6,532 nucleotides of DNA from Methanosarcinales archaeon (GTDB taxonomy: Archaea > Halobacteriota > Methanosarcinia > Methanosarcinales > Methanocomedenaceae): NCBI GenBank assembly GCA_013330355.1, contig DUIM01000092.1, forward strand, positions 1-6,532. The letters are read 5' to 3'. Of the stretch, positions 1 to 5,552 are shown one piece after another; within the stretch, counting starts at the first letter, position 1, and each line of letters begins with the position of its first letter. The translations under genes were made by a program, and so were the position numbers. The notes below the pieces were generated by a model. The model searched no databases. It was not told the origin of the DNA and saw only the letters and a program-made list of their open reading frames with translations.

Positions 1-717
1 TCATGGCTGGCACTTGCAACCAGGAATATCGCATTATCTGAAGCAATGGATCGGGATGTCCTCACCATATGCAACGGCTGCTACGGCTCGTTAAGTGATG
101 CAAACCATGAAATGAAGAATGACCCTAAACTGGCAAAAGCAACCAACAAGCACCTTGCGGGCATTGATATGGAATTCAAAGGGACGTCAGATGTCAGGCA
201 TATAGTGGAGTTCTTTTACAAGGAATTGGGAGTTGAAGGGGTCAAGGATAAAGTGAAGCAGCCCCTGGACCTGAAAGTAGCTGTTCATTACGGATGTCAT
301 TTGATCAAACCCTCAAAGGAGAGGGGTTTTGGTTCTGTTGAAAAACCCACATTTTTTGATGAACTTGTGGAAGCAACCGGGGCTACAAGTGTAGATTATG
401 CTGATAAGATGGCCTGTTGCGGTGCCGGTGGCGGGGTGCGCTCGGCTTTGCTTGACAAATCCCTGGATATGGCTGAACATAAATTCAAGAAAATCACAGA
501 AGCTGGTGCCGATGTGATTGTGAACGCATGTCCATTCTGCCATTTACAGCTGGACTACGGGCAGATCGAGGTGAAAGAAAAAAACGGCAATGAATATGCC
601 ATTCCTGTATTGCATTACATGCAACTTCTGGCACTGGCAATGGGTTATTCACCAGAAGATATCGGTCTTGACATGAATTTCATAAAAGCCGGGAATATAC
701 TGGAGGCGAAGACATGA
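1..717 (+). CDS. hdrB: Heterodisulfide reductase subunit B (HdrB), 5'-truncated by window edge
   Basis: The frame is open from the first base, so the gene begins upstream; the ATG at 46 is internal. About 54 N-terminal residues are missing, judged from where the first CxxC falls in known HdrB. HdrB proteins carry two CCG domains that each bind a non-cubane [4Fe-4S] cluster and, in methanogens, reduce the CoM-S-S-CoB heterodisulfide in the cytoplasmic HdrABC complex. Visible here are the end of CCG domain 1 (CNGC, window codons 24-27) and all of CCG domain 2: Cys in HYGCH (codon 99), the CC pair in ACCGAGGG (codons 139-140) and CPFC (codons 177-180). The glycine-rich loop after the CC pair is of the classical methanogen type. 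The stop overlaps the hdrA start (ATGA), so the two are co-translated. An hdrC gene would be expected upstream. Assignment to the family is firm; the exact disulfide substrate is not proven. Confidence 0.95.
   Translation, partial: SWLALATRNIALSEAMDRDVLTICNGCYGSLSDANHEMKNDPKLAKATNKHLAGIDMEFKGTSDVRHIVEFFYKELGVEGVKDKVKQPLDLKVAVHYGCHLIKPSKERGFGSVEKPTFFDELVEATGATSVDYADKMACCGAGGGVRSALLDKSLDMAEHKFKKITEAGADVIVNACPFCHLQLDYGQIEVKEKNGNEYAIPVLHYMQLLALAMGYSPEDIGLDMNFIKAGNILEAKT
702..706 (+). promoter_or_regulatory. Ribosome binding site of hdrA
   Basis: GGAGG lies seven bases before the ATG at 714, inside the last codons of hdrB. It supports the start that overlaps the hdrB stop, as does the conserved HdrA N-terminus that follows. 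Confidence 0.75.
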
Positions 718-2948
718 GCAAGAAAACAGGTGTGTACCTGTGCAGGTGCGGCGGCAATATCGGTGACGTGGTGGATGTCCAGTCCATTGCTGATGAAGTG
801 GCGGCATTGCCAGGCGTATCTGAGGTCAATATCCAGGACTACTTATGTAGCAGTGCCGGACAGGGCCAGATCAAACAGGATATATTAGACGGTAAAGTGG
901 ATAGTGTGGCTATTGGCTCATGTTCACCAAAATTGCATCTTGATACCTTCAGGTTCATGGCTGCGAAGGCCGGTCTCAATCCGTTGATGCTTGAGATTAC
1001 CAATGTGAGGGAACAGTGTAGCTGGGTGCACCCGGATGAAGTAGAAGCAACCCGCAAGGCAAGGGGGTTGATGCTGGGTGCTGTGAACCGAATGGGTAAA
1101 CTGGAGCCGTTGGATGCGATAAAAAAGGACCTTGTTGATAAGGTACTGGTCGTGGGGGGCGGCATTGCCGGTATCACTACCGCCCTGGAACTGGCGGACG
1201 ACCATGAGGTCATCCTGGCAGAAAAGGAGCCTTTTATAGGCGGCCACATGATAGGGCTGTCCAAGACATTCCCCACATTTGATTGCTCACAATGTATTCT
1301 AACACCTAAGATGGTGGCTATCCATAACCATCCGAACATTACCATGCTTACTTCAACTGAAGTTGAGGGCGTGGAAGGAAATGTAGGAGATTACAATATC
1401 ACGCTAAGGCAAAGACCCAGATATGTGGATATTGAACTGTGTACTTCATGCGGTCGCTGTGCTGCAAAATGCAGCGAGGATGCCATATATCTGCCCTTTG
1501 CCCAGGCTATTCCTCAGGCATATATCATTGATATGGAGAAATGTATCGACTGTAAAGCCTGCATTAAAGCCTGCCCTACTGATGCCATAAACCTGGAAGA
1601 TGAAGGGCAGGATATTGGTATCAATGTGGGAAGTGTGGTCATGGCCACCGGTTTCAAACCTTTTGACCCTGCCAGGATAGAGGAATATAACTACTGGCAC
1701 CCGGATGTGATCACAGCTATCGAGTTCGAAGATATGCTGTCTGCCAAGAGCAAGACAGGTATGCGTCTAATGAAATCTGATGGCAATATGCCAGAGAAAG
1801 TAGCTTTCATTATGTGCGTGGGCAGCCGGGACTTTAACAATTACAACAAACACTGCAGCAAAGTGTGCTGCCTGTACGGCCAGAAACAGGCACAGCTTGT
1901 CAAGAAGATGAACAAGGATGCAGATGTGACCATATTCTATATCGATATGCGCTCGGCCGGACGGCGGATGGAAGAGATGTACGAGCACACGCAGGAAAAA
2001 GGTGTTCATTTCATAAGGGGGAGGGTAGCCAAGATAGACCCTACTGATGATGGACTTCTATTGAACTATGAGGATACCCTGCTGCAGTCAAAGGAGTCAG
2101 ACACTTTTGATATGGTAGTGCTGTGTCCGTCCCTGGAAGCCGCCGAAGGAGCAGACAAGTTGAGCAGGATGTTGAACATCCCGCAGGGAGATGATGGCTT
2201 TATCGAAGAGAAGCATGTGAAGATAGACCCGGTCAGTTCCCTGAATCCAAGCGTGTATGTAGCGGGCTGTGCAGTGGGTCCTAAGGATATCCATGATTCA
2301 GTGACCGAAGGTATCAGTGCTGCCCATAAGGTGGGGCAGTTCCTGGGCAAAGGAGAAATCAGCATTTCCCCTGAAAAACCAGTGATATCAGATGCCTGCC
2401 AGCAATGTGGAACTTGTATCAGTGAATGTCCATACGATGCATTATCCGGTGATGGTATACCAGTACTTGAAGCTCTTTCATGTACAGGTTGCGGCATATG
2501 TGCTGCAGTTTGTCCATCAGGTGCAATTGAGATACAGAATTACCGGTATGACCAGCTTAAATCCCAGGTTGAAGGCATACTTGCAGCAGGTCCGGGTGTT
2601 ATTGTGTTCATTGACCAGGCTGCATATGCGGCTGCGGACCTGGCAGGTGTGAACCGGAAGGAATACTCACCACTAATACGGTTTGTGCAGGTGCCAAGTA
2701 TACATATTGTCAATGCCAGGTTGGCTAACAATGTTCTGGAGAACGGGGCAAGCGGTATCATGCTGATCGAAGGCACTACCGATGAGAAACTTACCGGGCG
2801 TTCCAAACTCCTGTTCAATACCCTGAAGAAAGAAACTCGGTCACACAAGAAACCCATACGGTATTCCCATATAGAAACTGCTCAATACGAGAAGCTTATG
2901 AACCTTTTGAATATGTTTGCAGACCAGGCGTCTGCGAAGTCAAAATGA
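714..2948 (+). CDS. hdrA: Heterodisulfide reductase subunit A (HdrA), with C-terminal cysteine-free MvhD-like domain
   Basis: HdrA is the FAD iron-sulfur subunit that bifurcates or confurcates electrons between ferredoxin, a low-potential donor and HdrB/HdrC. In order, the 744 residues show: an HdrA N-terminal domain (1-135; C10, C12, C45, C70 and REQCSWVH around C102); a thioredoxin-reductase-like FAD fold with GGGIAG (148-153) and the HdrA motif DCSQCILTPKM (190-200); an inserted 2[4Fe-4S] ferredoxin (C243/246/249/253 and C277/280/283/287); the HdrA-specific cluster motif C368-x12-C381-x3-C385-C386, followed by K391 where known HdrA has a lysine near the flavin; and a C-terminal 2[4Fe-4S] ferredoxin (C562/565/568/572 and C590/593/596/600). 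Residues 626-735 resemble MvhD (YxxADLAGV, then GASGIML) but contain no cysteine. Ordinary HdrA is about 650 residues, so the extra domain explains the length. It overlaps hdrB by four bases. The core flavin and cluster motifs look intact. Confidence 0.96.
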   Translation: MSKKTGVYLCRCGGNIGDVVDVQSIADEVAALPGVSEVNIQDYLCSSAGQGQIKQDILDGKVDSVAIGSCSPKLHLDTFRFMAAKAGLNPLMLEITNVREQCSWVHPDEVEATRKARGLMLGAVNRMGKLEPLDAIKKDLVDKVLVVGGGIAGITTALELADDHEVILAEKEPFIGGHMIGLSKTFPTFDCSQCILTPKMVAIHNHPNITMLTSTEVEGVEGNVGDYNITLRQRPRYVDIELCTSCGRCAAKCSEDAIYLPFAQAIPQAYIIDMEKCIDCKACIKACPTDAINLEDEGQDIGINVGSVVMATGFKPFDPARIEEYNYWHPDVITAIEFEDMLSAKSKTGMRLMKSDGNMPEKVAFIMCVGSRDFNNYNKHCSKVCCLYGQKQAQLVKKMNKDADVTIFYIDMRSAGRRMEEMYEHTQEKGVHFIRGRVAKIDPTDDGLLLNYEDTLLQSKESDTFDMVVLCPSLEAAEGADKLSRMLNIPQGDDGFIEEKHVKIDPVSSLNPSVYVAGCAVGPKDIHDSVTEGISAAHKVGQFLGKGEISISPEKPVISDACQQCGTCISECPYDALSGDGIPVLEALSCTGCGICAAVCPSGAIEIQNYRYDQLKSQVEGILAAGPGVIVFIDQAAYAAADLAGVNRKEYSPLIRFVQVPSIHIVNARLANNVLENGASGIMLIEGTTDEKLTGRSKLLFNTLKKETRSHKKPIRYSHIETAQYEKLMNLLNMFADQASAKSK

Positions 2949-2952
2949 ACCA

Positions 2953-2977
2953 CTTCTCTTTCCCATTTTATCTGCTT
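2953..2977 (+). terminator. Possible pyrimidine-rich transcription terminator after hdrA
   Basis: A run made almost entirely of C and T, including CTTTCCCATTTTATC, begins a few bases after the hdrA stop. Archaeal RNA polymerase often terminates at oligo-T or pyrimidine-rich stretches without a hairpin. No strong hairpin precedes it and the T runs are short (at most four), so this is a weak call. Confidence 0.3.
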
Positions 2978-3047
2978 CCGGCTGAAGAGACCATCCGGAT
3001 GTGCAAAATGAAATGGAGATTCCCTGTTCGAGATTAACTTCACGGGC

Positions 3048-3058
3048 GTATTGAATAC
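3048..3058. repeat. Perfect 11-base palindrome upstream of the hdrBC TATA box, candidate operator
   Basis: GTATT-G-AATAC is a perfect inverted repeat of two 5-base half-sites around one central base. With one bulged base it can be extended to GGC/GCC at 3045-3062. It ends 13 bases before the TATA box, where an archaeal regulator could act on transcription. Short palindromes occur by chance, so a regulatory role is inferred only from its position. Confidence 0.3.
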
Positions 3059-3071
3059 AGCCACCGTCAAC

Positions 3072-3079
3072 TTTATATA
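3072..3079 (+). promoter_or_regulatory. Archaeal TATA box for the hdrBC-glutamate synthase group
   Basis: TTTATATA matches the archaeal box A. It is preceded by CAAC, giving a fair purine-containing BRE-like context. Transcription would start about 25 bases downstream, near 3100, leaving a leader of roughly 45 bases before the ATG at 3145. It lies in the only non-coding gap, directly ahead of a gene with a ribosome binding site. Confidence 0.65.
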
Positions 3080-3130
3080 TAATCACCTCATCACTAACCT
3101 ACCTACTGGCGTCAACATTCAGAAAAATTT

Positions 3131-3135
3131 AGGAG
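3131..3135 (+). promoter_or_regulatory. Ribosome binding site of the hdrB-hdrC fusion gene
   Basis: AGGAG ends nine bases before the ATG at 3145. It supports that start, which also puts the first cluster cysteine at residue 10, the place expected for HdrB (about residue 9). Confidence 0.65.
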
Positions 3136-3144
3136 CTTAATTTA

Positions 3145-4476
3145 ATGTCTCATTATGCGATGTTTCTTGGTTGTACTATACCTGCTCGATTTCCATTCAT
3201 GGAGAAATCCATCAGAATGGTGCTCTCTGAGCTTGATATACATACAATCGACCTGGAAGGCACCACGTGTTGCCCTACAAAATCCATAGCCAATGTCATT
3301 GGTAACAAAACCTGGTATGTAACAGGTGCACGCAACCTGGCACTGGCAGAAGCAGCAGGATTGAATATCCTCACCCCTTGTAATGGCTGTTTTAGCAGTT
3401 TTAAGGCAGTAATCACTGACTTGAACATGGACCTTAATCTGCGTGATTCCGTGAACCGGGAACTGGGACGAGTCGGCCTGGAATATACTGGTAAGGTTAA
3501 GGTAAAACACATTGTGCAGGTACTTCATGACGATGTTACAGCTGCAGAGATCAAGAAAAGGGTGGTAAAACCCCTCACTGGAATGAAAGTGGCAGTACAT
3601 TATGGCTGCCATATGGTGCGGCCGAGCAGTGCTATCCACTTTGATGACCCCAACCGTCCCAGTAAGTTCGATGTACTGGTGGAAGCCATTGGTGCCCAGA
3701 GTGTAGATTATTCAACCAAGATGATGTGTTGCGGGAATGACCTGAACTCGGTTGGTGAATCCGATGCTGCTATTGCCATGTCCAGAGAGAAACTGCTGGA
3801 GACCCAGCAGATAGCTGATGGAATGACCACAGCATGTCCTGCATGCTTTAACCAGTATGACAGCAAGCAATACCTGATGCAAAAAAGCGGGGAACATATT
3901 GACATGCCTATCATCTATTTAACTGAACTGCTGGGACTAAGTTTTGGTTTTTCACCTGAAGAGATGGGCATGAAAATGCACAGGGTCGATACCACACAAT
4001 TTTTAGAAAAATGGGAGCAGAGAACAGCGTATCTGGAGGAAGTAAGAAATAACTTTGACCTTGATATGCTTGATAGGTGTTACCAGTGCGGAGCATGCAT
4101 GGATGATTGTCCTGTGGTCAAGGTAAATCCGGATTTTAATCCCAACCGGGTCATTGGTGATATTTTGGCAGGGAAGATGGAAGAAGTATTAAATGGCCCT
4201 GATGTCTGGCGATGTGTTAGCTGTTATACCTGCTTTGAATTGTGTCCCCAAAGGTTCGGAATGAACAAGGTTTTCGAAAACTTAAAGCAGTTAGCTTACC
4301 AGATGAATATAATGCCTGAGGGTGTGGACGGGGGTATCAAGATGTTATTAGAGACTGGTCGGCTGGGTGAGCCTACGGCCATGAGAAAGAAATTAAAATT
4401 ACCTGATCTCCCAAAGAGCGGGAGCAAAGATTTGAGAATACTGTTAAAATTAGATGAGGAGAGTGAGAGCCAATGA
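3145..4476 (+). CDS. hdrBC: HdrB-HdrC fusion protein (heterodisulfide reductase-like)
   Basis: A single 443-residue protein joins an HdrB domain (about 1-283) to an HdrC-like domain (about 284-443). The HdrB part has two CCG domains with all ten cluster cysteines: C10, C42, C43, C79, C82, then C155, C195, C196, C231, C234. This matches the spacing of HdrB with two non-cubane [4Fe-4S] clusters, which is the site of disulfide reduction. The HdrC part has two ferredoxin motifs: C312/315/318/322 and C357/360/363/367. HdrC normally passes electrons between HdrA and HdrB. The order B then C is the reverse of HdrD, where the HdrC-like part comes first. After the second CC pair the usual AGGG loop is replaced by NDLNSVGESD, so the substrate may differ from CoM-S-S-CoB. 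No hdrA is attached; the hdrA at 714 could be the partner. It has its own promoter region and overlaps the following glutamate synthase gene by ATGA. The family call is firm; the reaction is open. Confidence 0.93.
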   Translation: MSHYAMFLGCTIPARFPFMEKSIRMVLSELDIHTIDLEGTTCCPTKSIANVIGNKTWYVTGARNLALAEAAGLNILTPCNGCFSSFKAVITDLNMDLNLRDSVNRELGRVGLEYTGKVKVKHIVQVLHDDVTAAEIKKRVVKPLTGMKVAVHYGCHMVRPSSAIHFDDPNRPSKFDVLVEAIGAQSVDYSTKMMCCGNDLNSVGESDAAIAMSREKLLETQQIADGMTTACPACFNQYDSKQYLMQKSGEHIDMPIIYLTELLGLSFGFSPEEMGMKMHRVDTTQFLEKWEQRTAYLEEVRNNFDLDMLDRCYQCGACMDDCPVVKVNPDFNPNRVIGDILAGKMEEVLNGPDVWRCVSCYTCFELCPQRFGMNKVFENLKQLAYQMNIMPEGVDGGIKMLLETGRLGEPTAMRKKLKLPDLPKSGSKDLRILLKLDEESESQ

Positions 4477-5552
4477 GATGTAATACGCGAATACCCAGCG
4501 GATGTGCGATATCCGGATTGATGTGCGAAAGTGGAGATAGAGTAGACGGCTCTGCCATAATTAAATCCATTGCCTTGATGCATGACAGGTCCAACGGACT
4601 TGGAGGGGGTTTTGCAGCTTATGGCATATATCCCAGGCGTGCAGACCAGTATGCATTCCATATGATGTTCGATGACTTTGCTGCCAAAGAGAATTTTGAT
4701 GAGTACGTCAAAGACCATTTTATTGTCGAAAAGGATGAGATTATCCCAACCAGTCCATTTGGTAATATTACCAACCCACCAGTGTTGTGGAGATATTTCC
4801 TTGATGTAGACGAGAAAAAACTGGAGTTCGTGGAAGATAGGGAATATGTGGTCAATATGGTCATGAAGATCAACTCAGATGTCCCTGGTGCATTCGTATC
4901 CTCTTCAGGAAAGAATATGGGTGCGTTCAAGGGTGTAGGATATCCTGAGGATATTGGTCATTTCTATAAGCTGGAAGAATACAAAGGATATATCTGGACC
5001 TCACACGGCCGGTTCCCTACCAATACTCCTGGCTGGTGGGGTGGAGCCCACCCGTTCGGACTGCTTGACTGGAGCATCGTGCATAATGGCGAGATATCCT
5101 CATACGGCATCAACAAGCGTTACCTTGAAATGTTCGGATATAAACTTGAGCTGCGGACCGATACAGAAGTCGTAGCGTATCTTTTCGACCTGCTGGTACG
5201 CAGGCATAATCTTCCCATGGAAATGGCGGTCAAGGCCCTATCAGCCCCTTTTTGGGACAACATTGACAGGATGGAACCACAGGTCAAAGAATTGATGACC
5301 GCCATCAGGATGGTTTATGGCGGAGCTCTGCTAAACGGTCCATATAGTATAATACTTGGACATAGCACAGGTATGATGGGCCTGAATGACAGGATAAAAC
5401 TGCGCCCAATGACCTGCGGGCGTAAGGATGATATGTTATATATGGCATCTGAGGAGAGTGCCATACGGGAGATAGAACCTGACCTGGATAATGTCTGGAG
5501 CCCGAAAGCTGGTGAGGCTGTCGTTGGTACCTTAAACGGGGGGGTGGAATAA
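4473..5552 (+). CDS. gltB: Archaeal-type glutamate synthase, glutamine amidotransferase (domain 1) subunit
   Basis: This 359-residue protein is a class II (Ntn-type) glutamine amidotransferase. In glutamate synthase this part hydrolyses glutamine and feeds ammonia to the FMN domain, which makes glutamate from 2-oxoglutarate. The likely nucleophile is C11 in SGCAISG, so ten residues would be removed as a propeptide. Other conserved features are NGLGGGFAAYGIYP (41-54), SHGRFPTNTPGWWGGAHPF (177-195), VHNGEI with N205 and G206 for the oxyanion hole, and D230 in RTDTEV for glutamine binding. All key residues seem present, so it should be active. In many archaea glutamate synthase is split into separate amidotransferase, FMN and GXGXG proteins; this is the first. 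The only in-frame ATG ahead of C11 is at 4473, overlapping the hdrBC stop. A purine-rich GAGGAG (4456-4461) and GTGAG (4463-4467) precede it. The overlap makes co-translation with hdrBC likely. Confidence 0.92.
   Translation: MRCNTRIPSGCAISGLMCESGDRVDGSAIIKSIALMHDRSNGLGGGFAAYGIYPRRADQYAFHMMFDDFAAKENFDEYVKDHFIVEKDEIIPTSPFGNITNPPVLWRYFLDVDEKKLEFVEDREYVVNMVMKINSDVPGAFVSSSGKNMGAFKGVGYPEDIGHFYKLEEYKGYIWTSHGRFPTNTPGWWGGAHPFGLLDWSIVHNGEISSYGINKRYLEMFGYKLELRTDTEVVAYLFDLLVRRHNLPMEMAVKALSAPFWDNIDRMEPQVKELMTAIRMVYGGALLNGPYSIILGHSTGMMGLNDRIKLRPMTCGRKDDMLYMASEESAIREIEPDLDNVWSPKAGEAVVGTLNGGVE

Larger units (their letters stand above)
2949..3144. other. Intergenic region between the two gene groups
   Basis: This 196-base gap is the only sizeable non-coding stretch. 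It holds, in order, a pyrimidine-rich run just after the hdrA stop, a 10-base palindrome (2992-3001), an 11-base palindrome (3048-3058), a TATA box (3072-3079) and the ribosome binding site of the next gene. The longest sense mini-frame (2999-3037, 12 codons) has no support as a gene. The arrangement suggests that one transcript ends and another begins here. Confidence 0.7.

Noticed and set aside
46..48. ATG as the start of the first hdrB
   Set aside because: The frame is open from base 1 and the residues before this ATG (SWLALATRNIALSEA) match conserved HdrB sequence, so the real start is upstream.
839..1345. Long reverse-strand frame of 168 codons inside hdrA
   Set aside because: The opposite frame encodes the HdrA N-terminal and FAD motifs without a break; the reverse product has no recognisable domain.
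3026..3035. GTTCGAGATT resembling a tRNA T-loop, which could mark a tRNA end or attachment site
   Set aside because: The flanks (CCCTG and TTAAC) do not pair as a T-arm, no acceptor or anticodon arm is found nearby, and no direct repeat or integrase is present.
2999..3037. Sense mini-frame of 12 codons in the gap, possible leader peptide
   Set aside because: It has no ribosome binding site and lies upstream of the TATA box, so it would not be on the hdrBC transcript.
2882..3070. Reverse-strand open frame of 62 codons across the hdrA end and the gap
   Set aside because: It overlaps the conserved-frame 3' end of hdrA, shows no recognisable domain, and has no clear ribosome binding site; a shadow frame is more likely.
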